Assembly: GCA_002782905.1 (NCBI GenBank)
Contig: PFJA01000244.1
Coordinates: 1-24,701, forward strand
DNA from: Lysobacterales bacterium CG_4_10_14_3_um_filter_64_11
GTDB lineage: Bacteria; Pseudomonadota; Gammaproteobacteria; Xanthomonadales; Xanthomonadaceae
Reading direction: 5' to 3'
DNA: 24,701 nucleotides
Below the pieces are notes generated by a model. That model saw nothing but the letters and a program-made list of their open reading frames with translations. It made no database searches and was not told where the DNA came from. Below, one piece after another: positions 9,656 through 20,655 of this stretch (within the stretch, counting starts at the first letter, position 1; every line of letters starts with the position of its first letter). Both the position numbers and the translations under genes were made by a program.

Positions 9656-9853
9656 GTAGCCCGGGTTGAAGGCCGCAGGCCGTAACCCGGGACGTTGCGC
9701 GAGGTGGCCGAAGGCTGCGCCGGCACTACGTACCCCGGGTTTCGATGCACATGGACGTGCAAGTGCCGCGAGTGCATGGATGCACAGGAGCGGCCGCCGC
9801 TACGCGGTTCCCCGGGTTTCGCCGCTACGCGGCTATAACCCGGGCTACATGGT
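9656..9853. repeat. Cluster of CCCGGGTT/AACCCGGG palindromes between lysS and fadD
   Basis: The 252 bp between the convergent lysS and fadD ends is nearly filled by imperfect palindromes. It opens with GTAGCCCGGGTT (9656-9667), answered by AACCCGGG at 9684-9691; further CCCGGGTT cores lie near 9733 and 9815, and it closes with AACCCGGGCTAC ending about 9852, the inverse of the opening. The whole could be one composite element with nested units, or a pile-up of several. It sits between two gene ends, where it could act as a bidirectional transcription barrier; no U-run is present. No gene is visible in it. Confidence 0.75.
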
Positions 9854-9883
9854 ACATGGCTGTTTTCTGGCGAATCGAAACCC

Positions 9884-11557
9884 CTAATTCGCGCTTTCGC
9901 GCAACTCGCGCCGCAAAATCTTGCCGACGTTCGATTTCGGCAATTCATTGCGGAACTCGATGTAGCGCGGCTGCTTGTAGCCGGTGAGGTTCTCGCGGCA
10001 GAACGCCTTGATCTGCGCAACGCTCAGGCCAGGGTCTTTTTTGACCACAACCACCTTCACCGCCTCGCCCGATTTTTCGTCCGGAACGCCCACTGCAGCC
10101 ACTTCGAGAACACCCGGCATCAGGGCAATCACATCCTCGATCTCGTTTGGATAGACGTTGAAACCGGATACCAGAATCATGTCCTTCTTGCGATCAACGA
10201 TGTAGAAAAATCCCTTTTCATCCATGCGCGCCATGTCGCCGGTATGCAACCAGCCCTCGCGGTCGATCACCTGCGCGGTGTCCTCCGGGCGTTGCCAGTA
10301 ACCCGCCATTACCTGTGGCCCCTTGATGCACAACTCGCCGACTTCGCCGGTGGCCAGGATTTCGCCTTCATCACTTTTGACACAAGCATCGGTCGATGAA
10401 ATGGGCAGGCCGATGGCGCCATTGAAGTCGGCCAGCCCCATCGGATTCATGCACGCGGCGGGCGAGGTTTCAGTGAGGCCATAGGCCTCGATCAGGGTGA
10501 CGCCGGTGACCTGCTTCCAGCGCTCAGCGACCGCGCGTTGCACCGCCATGCCGCCGCCGAGGCTGAGGTGCATCGGTGAAAAATCGATCTTGTCGAAGCC
10601 CGGGGTGTTGAGCAGGCCATTGAACAACGTGTTGACACCGGTGATTGCGGTAAAGCGCGTGTTCTGCAAGGTCTTTACAAACCCGGCCATATCGCGCGGG
10701 TTGGCGATCAAATGATTGAGCCCGCCGAACTTCATGAACACCAGACAGTTCGCGGTTAGCGCAAAGATGTGATAGAGCGGCAGTGCGGTGATGATGGCTT
10801 CTTCGCCATAGGTGATGTTCTGGCCGAGCCAGGTACACGACTGCTCCATGTTGGAGACCAGATTGCGGTGTGTCAGCATCGCGCCTTTGGCCACGCCGGT
10901 GGTGCCGCCGGTATATTGCAGGAAGGCAATGTCATCCAGGGTTACCGTGACTTCCGGGCAAGCCTTTTTGGCACCGAGTGCCAACGCCTCACGAAACCCG
11001 ATGGCGCCGGGGATCTTGTAGGTGGGTACCTGCTTTTTGACATGGCGCAACATGAAATTGACGACCGCGCCCTTGGGGAACTTCAACATGTCGCCGACGC
11101 CGGTGACCAGTACTTTCTTGATGGATGTTTCGGACAGCACTTCAGCCACGGTGTGGGCGAAGTTCTCCAATACCACAATGGCGGAGGCGCCGGAATCCAC
11201 CAGTTGATGTTTCAACTCGCGCGCGGTGTACATCGGGTTGGTATTGACCACCGTCATGCCGGCCCGCAGTACCCCGAAGATGGCGATGGGGTACTGCAGC
11301 AGGTTCGGCATCATCAGTGCGACACGGTCACCCTTCTTGAGTTTGAGTTCGTTGACCAGATAGGAGGCGAACTGACGGCTGAGGCGTTCGACTTCGCCAT
11401 AGCTGAGTTGGGTGCCAAAACTGGCGAAGCCGGGCTTGTCGCGGTACTTTTCGCATACCTGATCGAGAACCGAGAGGATCGACTGGTACTGACTGATGTC
11501 GATCTGCTCAGGGACACCTTTTGGATACGAATCCAGCCACGGCCTTTGCAAACTCAT
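9884..11557 (-). CDS. fadD: Long-chain fatty acyl-CoA ligase (FadD; RpfB-like by position)
   Basis: A 557-residue AMP-forming enzyme that activates fatty acids to acyl-CoA for beta-oxidation. The P-loop YTGGTTGVAKG is at 215-225; the YGLTETSP adenylate motif, GWLHTGDMA, and the acyl-CoA synthetase signature (DRKKDMILVSGFNVYP) follow; the catalytic lysine is in SNVGKILRRELRE near the end. ATG 11557 (MSLQRPWLDS) follows a strong GGGAGGA site at 11565-11571. In Xanthomonas the gene at this place, rpfB, is a fatty acyl-CoA ligase that can replace E. coli fadD and acts in DSF signal turnover. With rpfF absent here, general fatty-acid activation is the more likely role. Confidence 0.95.
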   Translation of the reverse strand: MSLQRPWLDSYPKGVPEQIDISQYQSILSVLDQVCEKYRDKPGFASFGTQLSYGEVERLSRQFASYLVNELKLKKGDRVALMMPNLLQYPIAIFGVLRAGMTVVNTNPMYTARELKHQLVDSGASAIVVLENFAHTVAEVLSETSIKKVLVTGVGDMLKFPKGAVVNFMLRHVKKQVPTYKIPGAIGFREALALGAKKACPEVTVTLDDIAFLQYTGGTTGVAKGAMLTHRNLVSNMEQSCTWLGQNITYGEEAIITALPLYHIFALTANCLVFMKFGGLNHLIANPRDMAGFVKTLQNTRFTAITGVNTLFNGLLNTPGFDKIDFSPMHLSLGGGMAVQRAVAERWKQVTGVTLIEAYGLTETSPAACMNPMGLADFNGAIGLPISSTDACVKSDEGEILATGEVGELCIKGPQVMAGYWQRPEDTAQVIDREGWLHTGDMARMDEKGFFYIVDRKKDMILVSGFNVYPNEIEDVIALMPGVLEVAAVGVPDEKSGEAVKVVVVKKDPGLSVAQIKAFCRENLTGYKQPRYIEFRNELPKSNVGKILRRELRESAN

Positions 11558-11573
11558 GAATACATCCTCCCAG

Positions 11574-12089
11574 ATGCGTGATGTTCGATCGCCAGCGTGT
11601 CGGACGCTCCGTACGCATGCGTTCGCCTTTACACCGATTGGAGCACAGGCCCGGCACGGCTGCAAGGCAAGCGGCACAGCGCTGCTGCTTTTTTTGCTGG
11701 CTATCGCCGGCTGTGGACGCGAAGATGCCGAAGCCGCCTTGCGGCGGCAGGTACAAGCCACTCTCGACGCGCTGGCCCAGCAGCAGCATGGCGCGCTGAT
11801 GGACGTGATTGCCGACGATTTTGTCGGGCCGCAAGCCATGGATCGTCAGGGAGCATCGCAGATGGCACGCTTGTATTTCCTGCGCTTCCGGCAAATTGGC
11901 CTGCTCGCTGGGCCACTGACCGTCGAGATGAGTGCCGGCCGCGCGCGCGTGGCATTCAACGCGGTGTTGTCGGGTGGCCAAGGCCTGTTGCCGGATCAGG
12001 CGCAAGCGTACCAGGTAGACAGTTCGTGGCGGCTCGATGGCGGCGACTGGCGCATGATCGCGCTTCAATGGCAGCCGGTGCTGCGTTAG
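11574..12089 (+). CDS. Lipoprotein with NTF2-like appearance, unknown function
   Basis: About 171 residues from ATG 11574. After an unusually long, basic N-region (~34 residues), a hydrophobic stretch leads to the lipobox IAGC (Cys47), so export and lipidation are likely. The mature region (helical RRQVQATLDALAQQQHGALMDVI, then DFVGP, and strands ending WRLDGGDWRMIALQWQPV) resembles NTF2/SnoaL-like small ligand-binding folds; this is pattern recognition only. No clear ribosome site is seen before 11574 or before the in-frame ATG 11556, so the start is uncertain. The gene is divergent from fadD with the two starts 16 bases apart, so its promoter must lie inside fadD coding sequence. It converges on acnA. 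Confidence 0.65.
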   Translation: MRDVRSPACRTLRTHAFAFTPIGAQARHGCKASGTALLLFLLAIAGCGREDAEAALRRQVQATLDALAQQQHGALMDVIADDFVGPQAMDRQGASQMARLYFLRFRQIGLLAGPLTVEMSAGRARVAFNAVLSGGQGLLPDQAQAYQVDSSWRLDGGDWRMIALQWQPVLR

Positions 12090-12201
12090 CAACGCGTTGC
12101 GTGGCGTTCGCGCCCCGGTATCGCGTGGCGGTGTGTTGGCCACGGATTTCGCCAGCGCGATGCGTCCGGGTTTCGGCAGTCGCGGTGAATGGGTGCGGGG
12201 G

Positions 12202-12230
12202 CCCGGGTTGCGGCTTCGCCTCAACCCGGG
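12202..12230. repeat. CCCGGGTT hairpin between lipoprotein gene and acnA
   Basis: Inverted arms CCCGGGTTG (12202-12210) and CAACCCGGG (12222-12230) enclose a second small stem GGC-TTC-GCC, giving an almost complete 29-base hairpin. It lies between the convergent ends of the lipoprotein and acnA genes, 36 bases past the acnA stop. It belongs to the same palindrome family as 9656-9853 and 16157-16193. It may stop transcription from either side, though no U-run follows. Confidence 0.65.
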
Positions 12231-12265
12231 TTACCGGAGGTGTTATGTGCGCGGCTTGTTGGAAA

Positions 12266-15007
<2,742 letters not shown>

Positions 15008-15557
15008 GCAGTGCTCCGGGTTGGCATCGAAAGGGGGAGGGTCGAAACCCGACTGACGATTATACGCGTAGACCATGGATGACCCGCACGCCGATCACTG
15101 CTGGCATTGGCGGAACCGATGCTCGCCAGGTCTCGGCTATGCCGGTTTTGCCCCCGTATCCTTGCGCAAGAAACGGGTGCGCGGCGCCGCGCGAGGGTTC
15201 GCGCGAGTGCGATGGGCGAGAGGTGCAGCGGCCCTTCTGCAACGCCTGTGCCGTTGCGAGCGAGGCCGCTGACGCGGTTCTGTTTGGCGGATTCCGACGT
15301 GTGTACAAAACGCCGAATTGACATCAACAATGTTATTTAATGTATTGAATATAATTATGTTTATAGATAAAGACCATGACCCATTGCGGTGCGTTTTAAC
15401 GAAACATTAACGCCAAAACTGTTACCCTCATCCGGTTGTGAGTGGTGTCAGCCACAACGCGCCACCGCCGATGTCCGTGACTGCAAGCCGTTTTTGCAAT
15501 CCCGCCTGTCTTCCAAAGCACGGCTTTGCCTGCTGTGCCGCCCGCCAGGAGCCATTG
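15008..15557. other. 550 bp spacer between divergent acnA and the four-helix-bundle gene
   Basis: No gene can be supported here. Bases 15060-15310 are GC-rich with several short overlapping open frames on both strands, none with family resemblance or good ribosome sites. From about 15310 to 15420 the sequence turns strikingly AT-rich compared with the rest of the window and holds a promoter-like signal facing right. acnA must be driven from the left part of this spacer. Confidence 0.6.
15318..15346 (+). promoter_or_regulatory. Sigma-70-like promoter upstream of the four-helix-bundle gene
   Basis: A perfect TTGACA at 15318-15323 is followed after 17 bases by TGTATT (15341-15346), a 4/6 match to TATAAT. 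A perfect TATAAT at 15350-15355 is also present but its spacing to the -35 is 26 bases, too long for the same promoter. The patch sits in the only strongly AT-rich stretch of the window. The leader to ATG 15558 would be about 200 bases. Assigned by motif only. Confidence 0.4.
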
Positions 15558-15995
15558 ATGACCGATTCCCTGACCAGCCTTTCCGATTTGCTCGAAATCA
15601 GCCGTGATGGCGTGGATTTCTTCGAGCACGCTTCGCAATCCGTTGACGACAAGCGCCTGCGAGCGCTGTTTTCACAATTGGCCAAGACCAAAGCCAGTCT
15701 GGCCGAAAACCTGTCCGAAGCGGTTACCACCAAGTCAGGGCGCAAAGGCAAAGCAAGTGGGCCCGTGGCCGAGTTCCAGAAAACCTATGCCAGCCTGAGT
15801 TCGGGCTTGCACAAGGCCGATGTGGCGCAAATCGACCAGTTGGAACAAACCGAAGATCGCCTGCACAGCCGTTTTCATGAACTGGTAATGGATCGTGACC
15901 AGACCTTTGTGGTGCGTGTGCTGGCCAAGCAATACCTGGCCAAGGTCGATCCGCTGCATCGTGAGATTCGCGCCCGCAAGCGCAGTCTGAGCTGA
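15558..15995 (+). CDS. PA2169-type four-helix-bundle protein (DUF2383)
   Basis: A 145-residue, largely helical, charged protein resembling the PA2169/DUF2383 family, whose members have a ferritin-like four-helix bundle and are often stress-associated; no enzyme role is established. The helices run about residues 3-28 (LTSLSDLLEISRDGVDFFEHA), 32-55, 70-95 and 97-140 (IDQLEQTEDRLHSRFHELV). ATG 15558 follows AGGAG at 15547-15551. An in-frame ATG 120 bases upstream would add a cysteine-rich segment without family support. It stands alone between an AT-rich promoter region and a strong terminator, so it is likely a single-gene transcript. Confidence 0.8.
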   Translation: MTDSLTSLSDLLEISRDGVDFFEHASQSVDDKRLRALFSQLAKTKASLAENLSEAVTTKSGRKGKASGPVAEFQKTYASLSSGLHKADVAQIDQLEQTEDRLHSRFHELVMDRDQTFVVRVLAKQYLAKVDPLHREIRARKRSLS

Positions 15996-16036
15996 CGTTG
16001 TCGCCAACGCGCTGCGTCACATCAACAGCCACATCG

Positions 16037-16066
16037 ACAAAAGGGGCCTTGCGGCCCCTTTTGTTT
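16037..16066. terminator. Strong bidirectional rho-independent terminator
   Basis: A perfect 12-base stem: ACAAAAGGGGCC (16037-16048), loop TTGC, GGCCCCTTTTGT (16053-16064), followed by TT. The A-run on one side and T-run on the other let it work in both directions. It lies 41 bases after the stop of the four-helix-bundle gene and is the clearest terminator in the window. Confidence 0.92.
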
Positions 16067-16396
16067 GCATCGTGATTTCTTGCGGGATGCTCCGAACAAG
16101 TTGTCATTGCGCGGAGCGCAGCGGCGGGCATTCCAGAAATGCTCAGAGTGCCGTTGTAGCCCGGGTAGAGGCCCAGCGGGCCGAAACCCGGGGCACCGCG
16201 TAGCGGTGTAATCGACATCCACCCCGGAATGTTATTTGCGCTTTCCTTTGCGTTTCTTGCGTCCTTTGCGGATCAAAAGCGTTACCCACCGTCCGTCGAG
16301 TTTATGGTCCGTGTGCAGTTCCAGCCACCGGACCAGACGGCTCGCAATGACGTCGATGAAGCTTGTTCAGAGGTTCCTTCCTTGGTGGTGGTTGGA
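16067..16396. other. Repeat-bearing spacer between terminator and dcp-like gene
   Basis: About 330 bases with no supportable gene. It contains a CCCGGGT palindrome (16157-16193), followed by short CGCGTAGCGGTGT and GACATCCACCCCGG words, and further right a pyrimidine-rich stretch (16230-16265) of TTTGCG-like units. Short open frames on either strand here have no family resemblance. Confidence 0.6.
16157..16193. repeat. CCCGGGT palindrome, third location
   Basis: GTAGCCCGGGT at 16157-16166 is answered by ACCCGGG at 16186-16192, with an inner GGCCC...GGGCC stem between. It opens with the same GTAGCCCGGGT word as the cluster after lysS, showing that this is a dispersed family. It lies past the end of the dcp-like gene on the minus strand. 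Confidence 0.65.
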
Positions 16397-18559
16397 TTAT
16401 TGCTTGCCGCCATCCAGGCCGCGACGCACCAGCAGCGGCTTGGTGTCGGGCGCACGGCCACGGAAGTTGGCGAACAGCGTCATTGCATCTTCAGCACCGC
16501 CGCGTGAGAGCAGGGTGTTGCGGAAATGGTCGCCGTTCGCACGCTTCAGGCCGCCATTCTCCTTGAACCATTCAACGCTGTCGGCATCCAGCACTTCGCT
16601 CCAGATGTAGCTGTAGTAGCCGGCCGCGTAGCCACCGATGATGTGCGAGAAGTAGGTGCTGCGATAGCGCGGCGGCACCGGCGCAAAATCGACGCCGGCC
16701 TGTTTGAGCGCATTCGCCTCGAATGCCAGCACGCCATCGGTATCGGGCACCTGTTCAGGGGGCATCTGATGCCATGCCTGATCGAGCAACGAGGCGGCAA
16801 GATACTCGGTGGTGGCGAAGCCCTGGTTGAATTTCTGGGTGGCCATCACCTTGTCCAGCAACACTTGCGGCATCGGCTCACCCGTCTGGTAATGCTTGGC
16901 ATAGTTGGCCAGCACTTCCGGCCAGGTCATCCACATTTCGTTGACCTGGGAAGGATATTCCACAAAGTCGCGCGGCACACTGGTGCCGCTGAAGCGCGGG
17001 TAGCGCACGTTGGAGAACATGCCGTGCAGGGCATGGCCAAACTCATGGAACATGGTGTTGGCTTCGTCGAAAGTGAGCAGCGTCGGCTCACCCGCTGGCG
17101 GCTTGGGAATGTTCAGGTGATTGGCCACCACCGGATGCGTGCCCATCAGGCCCGATTGCGAGACGTAGGCATTCATCCAGGCGCCACCACGCTTGGATGG
17201 ACGGGCGTAGTAATCGGCGATGAAGATCGCGAGCTGGCTGCCATCGGCATCGAACACGTCGAACACGCGTACGTCCGGCTGATAGACCGGCAGGTCGGTG
17301 CGCTCCTTGAAGCTCAGGCCGTAGAGCTGGTTGGCGGCAAAGAAAACACCGTTTTGCAGCACGTTGTCGAGCTCAAGGTAAGGGCGTAGCTGCGACTCGT
17401 CGAAATCGTAGCGCGCCTTGCGCACCTTCTCGGCGTAATAGGCCCAGTCCCAGGCTGCCAGTTTGAAGCCACCATTCTCGGCGTCGATCAGCTTTTGCAT
17501 GTCAGCCGCTTCCTTGCCGGCGTTGGCCACCGCTGCCGGAGCCAGGTCGGAAAGCATCGTGTTGACGGCGTCGGTGGTTCGCGCAGTCTGGTCTTCCAGG
17601 CTGTAGGCGGCATGGTTGGCGTAACCCATCAACTGCGCACGTTCGGCACGCAGCTTGGCGACACGGGCAATGGTGGCGCGGTTGTCGAACTCGCCACCAT
17701 GGCTGCCGCGGCCTACCGAGGTGGTCTGAATACGCTCACGCAACGCACGATTTTCGAGCGCGGCCAGTGCTGGCTGACCGGACGTGTTCATCATCGCCAG
17801 CACGAACTTGCCTTCCTTGCCGGCCGCCTTGGCTGCCTGTGCCGCTGCCGAAATCGCGTTGTCCGACAGACCCGCCAACTCGTCGCGGGTATCGACCACG
17901 ATTGCCGAGGCATTGGTTTCCTTCAGTACGTTCTGGCTGAACAGGGTTTGCAGCGAGGCCAGTTCACTATTGATGGCCTTGAGTTTTTCCTTGTCGGCGT
18001 CCGACAGCTTGGCGCCTGCGCGCACAAAGTCGGTGTGGTAACGCTCCAGCAGGTAGTTCGATTCGGCATCGAGACCGAGCGTGTCGCGCTGCTCGTACAA
18101 CGACCGGACGCGCTCGAACAGCTTGCTGTTGAGCGCGATGGCATCCTGGTGCGCGGACAGCTTCGGTGCCATTTCGGTCTGGATCTGTTCCAGCGCGTCA
18201 TTGGTGTTGGCACCCGCCAACGAGAAGAAGATGGTCTGCACCCGATCAAGCAACTGGCCGCTGCGCTCCATCGCCACGATGGTGTTATCGAAGCTCGCCG
18301 GTTCGGCGTTGTTGGCGATCACCTCGATTTCGGCGGCGTGTTCGGCCATGCCTTTTTCGAACGCTGGTGCAAAGTGCTCATCGCGGATCTGGTCGAACGG
18401 CGGATAACCAAAGGGTAGGGAGCTGGCGGTAAACATAGGGTTTGCGGCTTCGCTGGTCGGGGCGGTGGCATCGGCTTTGGCCGGTGGCTCGGAGGTGGAA
18501 CAACCGGCGAGGGCTAGCGAAAGGGCGCCGGCGAGGGTGACTGCGAGTCGGTGATTCAT
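16397..18559 (-). CDS. dcp: Lipoprotein M3-family peptidase (peptidyl-dipeptidase Dcp-like)
   Basis: A 720-residue zinc metallopeptidase of the M3 (thimet oligopeptidase) family; Dcp removes C-terminal dipeptides from short peptides. The zinc motif HEFGH is at 505-509 with the third ligand Glu534 (DFVEYPSQ). The region GYAAGYYSYIWSEVLDAD near the C-terminus is the usual substrate-binding part. ATG 18559 begins a lipoprotein signal peptide with lipobox LAGC (Cys20) and a linker rich in Ala, Pro and Thr, so it is anchored in the periplasm, unlike cytoplasmic E. coli Dcp. E. coli Dcp is 681 residues. Periplasmic peptide trimming for nutrition is inferred. Oligopeptidase A is the alternative, but the HEFGHALH context and SQ(V/F)NE pattern favour Dcp. 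Confidence 0.93.
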   Translation of the reverse strand: MNHRLAVTLAGALSLALAGCSTSEPPAKADATAPTSEAANPMFTASSLPFGYPPFDQIRDEHFAPAFEKGMAEHAAEIEVIANNAEPASFDNTIVAMERSGQLLDRVQTIFFSLAGANTNDALEQIQTEMAPKLSAHQDAIALNSKLFERVRSLYEQRDTLGLDAESNYLLERYHTDFVRAGAKLSDADKEKLKAINSELASLQTLFSQNVLKETNASAIVVDTRDELAGLSDNAISAAAQAAKAAGKEGKFVLAMMNTSGQPALAALENRALRERIQTTSVGRGSHGGEFDNRATIARVAKLRAERAQLMGYANHAAYSLEDQTARTTDAVNTMLSDLAPAAVANAGKEAADMQKLIDAENGGFKLAAWDWAYYAEKVRKARYDFDESQLRPYLELDNVLQNGVFFAANQLYGLSFKERTDLPVYQPDVRVFDVFDADGSQLAIFIADYYARPSKRGGAWMNAYVSQSGLMGTHPVVANHLNIPKPPAGEPTLLTFDEANTMFHEFGHALHGMFSNVRYPRFSGTSVPRDFVEYPSQVNEMWMTWPEVLANYAKHYQTGEPMPQVLLDKVMATQKFNQGFATTEYLAASLLDQAWHQMPPEQVPDTDGVLAFEANALKQAGVDFAPVPPRYRSTYFSHIIGGYAAGYYSYIWSEVLDADSVEWFKENGGLKRANGDHFRNTLLSRGGAEDAMTLFANFRGRAPDTKPLLVRRGLDGGKQ

Positions 18560-18806
18560 GGTGGGCGTGATCCTTGGTTGAACAGCGTTAATCGCCAAGG
18601 GTAACGCAAGCGGCCCTGTGTTGCCGCCATGACTAATGGCAGGGCAGGGTTCCGTCAAAGTCATCCGTCGGCGCAGGATGCTCTGGGTTTTGTCATCGGT
18701 GCGAAATAACGCAGGTCGGATCAAACGCCGCAGGCACGGAGCAGAAATTCGCAAGCCTTACTCGATTTCCGCCCCCGGATCCGTTGCTTGGGGATGAGGA
18801 TGACGA

Positions 18807-18825
18807 CACCCTGAATGGCAGGGTG
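18807..18825 (-). terminator. Hairpin just past the cysteine synthase-like gene
   Basis: CACCCTG (18807-18813) and CAGGGTG (18819-18825) form a 7-base stem with a 5-base loop starting 3 bases after the stop of the minus-strand gene. There is no U-run, so it may only protect the transcript end or be a weak terminator. Confidence 0.35.
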
Positions 18826-18828
18826 CGA

Positions 18829-19836
18829 TCAGTGTGGGTGGAGCCAAGGTGGTGGTTGCAGCCCTTTGCCATGCAAGAAAGCGGGGTTGAACAGCTTGGA
18901 TTCATAGCGGCTGGCGCTGTCGCACAGGATGGTGGCGATGCGGTGGCCTGGCCCAAGCTGCTGTGCCAGGCGGATGGCGCCGGCGACATTGATGCCGCTG
19001 GAGGTGCCCACATAGAGTCCTTCGGAAGCGATCAACTCCCACAGCACGGGCAGCCATTCGCTGTCTGGGATCGTGAATGCATCATCGATGCGTGCGCTCT
19101 CGAGATTGCCGGTGATGCGGTTCTGGCCGATGCCTTCGGTGATCGAACTGCCTTGCGACGCCAATACGCCGTTTTTCACCCAACTGCAGATCGCCGCGCC
19201 GTCTGGGTCGGCGGCAGCGGTGACCAGCCCGGGGCGTCGCTGTTTGAGGTAGTCCGATACACCGGCGAGCGTGCCACCAGTACCCACCGCACAGATGAAG
19301 CCATCCAGCCGGCCACCGGTCTGCGCCCAGATTTCCGGGCCGGTGCTCGCGGTGTGGCCATTGCGGTTGGCGAGGTTGTCCCATTGATTGGCATAAAACA
19401 CGCCGCCCACGGCTGTGACGGCCATCGATTCAGCCAAGCGCCGTGCCTGATGCACGTAGTTGTCCGGGTTGCTGTAAGGCGCGGCGGGCACGGTGCGCAG
19501 TTCGGCACCCATGCCGCGCAGCGCCGATTGCTTTTCCGCCGATTGCGTATCGGGCATCAGGATGATGGTGTGCAGTCCCAGCGCGTTACCGGCCAGGGTA
19601 AGACCGATGCCGGTGTTGCCGGCACTACCTTCGATCACCGTGCCGCCGGGGGCGATCACTCCGCGCGCCAGCGCATCGAGCAGCAAGTACTTGGCTGCTC
19701 GATCCTTGACCGAGCCGCCCGGATTCATGAACTCGGCCTTGCCGAAAATCTCGCAGCCGGTGCGCTCGGAGGCCGCGCGCAGCCGGATCAGCGGGGTGTT
19801 GCCGATGTGGTCGAGGAACGGGCAGTCGATAGCCAT
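18829..19836 (-). CDS. Cysteine synthase-family PLP enzyme (possible cysteine desulfhydrase)
   Basis: A 335-residue fold-type II PLP enzyme of the cysteine synthase/cystathionine beta-synthase family. The PLP lysine is Lys44 in NPGGSVKDRA. The substrate loop reads EGSAGNTGIGL (69-79) where CysK has TSGNTGI, and the phosphate loop is GTGGTLAG near 190. The EGxAGNTGIG form is, as I recall it, shared with the Cds1-type cysteine desulfhydrases and related fungal proteins, so breakdown of cysteine to sulfide and pyruvate is possible besides O-acetylserine sulfhydrylation. ATG 19836 gives MAIDCPFLDH, a normal start. It is divergent from the GST gene, with no cys or sulfate genes nearby, which argues against a simple biosynthetic role. 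I leave the symbol blank. Confidence 0.85.
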   Translation of the reverse strand: MAIDCPFLDHIGNTPLIRLRAASERTGCEIFGKAEFMNPGGSVKDRAAKYLLLDALARGVIAPGGTVIEGSAGNTGIGLTLAGNALGLHTIILMPDTQSAEKQSALRGMGAELRTVPAAPYSNPDNYVHQARRLAESMAVTAVGGVFYANQWDNLANRNGHTASTGPEIWAQTGGRLDGFICAVGTGGTLAGVSDYLKQRRPGLVTAAADPDGAAICSWVKNGVLASQGSSITEGIGQNRITGNLESARIDDAFTIPDSEWLPVLWELIASEGLYVGTSSGINVAGAIRLAQQLGPGHRIATILCDSASRYESKLFNPAFLHGKGLQPPPWLHPH

Positions 19837-19992
19837 GGCTTTTGTCCGTTCGGGTAGCGTTGCAGTGCACCGGTTATCGTTGCAAAGGTCAAGTGCCGTG
19901 CGTCTAGTGCTGTAATCAAGGCAGTGCGATGCTGCGCAAACTCAGACAACTCGTCTATGCTTGGCCATTCATCGAAAGCGGAGGGCTTGAAC

Positions 19993-20625
19993 ATGTATAC
20001 GCTGTATTACGCGCCCGGCGCGGCCAGTTTTGTGGTGCATTGGTTGTTGATCGAAGCAGGCGCGCCGTACCGGCTGCAACGCGTCGACCTGCAGGCCGGC
20101 GAACAGCGCAGCGCCGCTTACCTGAAGCTCAATCCCAACGGTGTCGTACCGACACTGCTGATCGATGGCCAGCCGGCGTGCGAGGCGGCAGCGCTGCTGC
20201 TGCATCTGGCAGATACATTCCCGGCGCTGGCGCTGGCACCGGCGGTCGGTAGCCTGGAGCGGGCACGCTACTACCAGTGGATTTTGCACCTGGCCAACAC
20301 CGTGCAGCCAGCATTCCGGTACTGGTTCTTAGCCGCCGAAGCCGCCGGCGAAGCCAATGCCGATGTCGCCAAGGGCAAAGCCTGCGGGCGCATCGAAGCC
20401 GCGTGGCAGCGCATCGACGATCACCTGCAGGGCAATGGTCCGTATTTACTGGGCGAAAAACCCAGCGCGGCCGATTTCCTGCTGACCATGTTGATGCGCT
20501 GGTCGCGCAACATGCCGCACCCAGCCACCCAATGGCCGCAGCTGGCCGCACTGGCACAGCGAATGAAGGCACGGCCAAGCTTTGCCAAATTGTGTGCCGC
20601 CGAGGAGTTGACCGAGTGGACCTGA
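19993..20625 (+). CDS. Glutathione S-transferase family protein
   Basis: A 210-residue two-domain GST: an N-terminal thioredoxin fold (about 1-78, cis-proline in NGVVPTLLI) and a helical C-terminal domain with the N-capping pattern GEKPSAADFLLTML. ATG 19993 follows GGAGGG at 19980-19985. In beta-class GSTs such as Proteus GST B1-1 the N-terminus reads YYTPGSCS with a reactive cysteine; here it is YYAPGAAS, with alanine at that place. The glutathione gamma-Glu motif, normally E-S, reads CEAAALL (E-A). Glutathione use may therefore be altered. It is the first gene of a three-gene unit with an acyl-CoA dehydrogenase (30-base gap) and a crotonase, so a role in processing an acyl-CoA or its glutathione adduct is possible but inferred. 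Confidence 0.88.
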   Translation: MYTLYYAPGAASFVVHWLLIEAGAPYRLQRVDLQAGEQRSAAYLKLNPNGVVPTLLIDGQPACEAAALLLHLADTFPALALAPAVGSLERARYYQWILHLANTVQPAFRYWFLAAEAAGEANADVAKGKACGRIEAAWQRIDDHLQGNGPYLLGEKPSAADFLLTMLMRWSRNMPHPATQWPQLAALAQRMKARPSFAKLCAAEELTEWT

Positions 20626-20655
20626 GATTAGCGGCAGGGAGCCGGAGGCAGGGGC

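Noticed and set aside
9656..9853. Possible CRISPR array or attachment site
   Set aside because: Units are palindromic, unequal in length and not separated by regular unique spacers; there is no integrase or tRNA.
15060..15308. A small gene on either strand in the acnA upstream spacer
   Set aside because: Short overlapping frames on both strands, low-complexity Arg/Ala/Ser sequence, no ribosome site, no family resemblance.
16229..16610. Small plus-strand frames starting MLFALSFAFLASF and similar
   Set aside because: They run into the antisense of the dcp-like gene and the start lies in pyrimidine-rich repeat-like sequence; coincidence is more likely.
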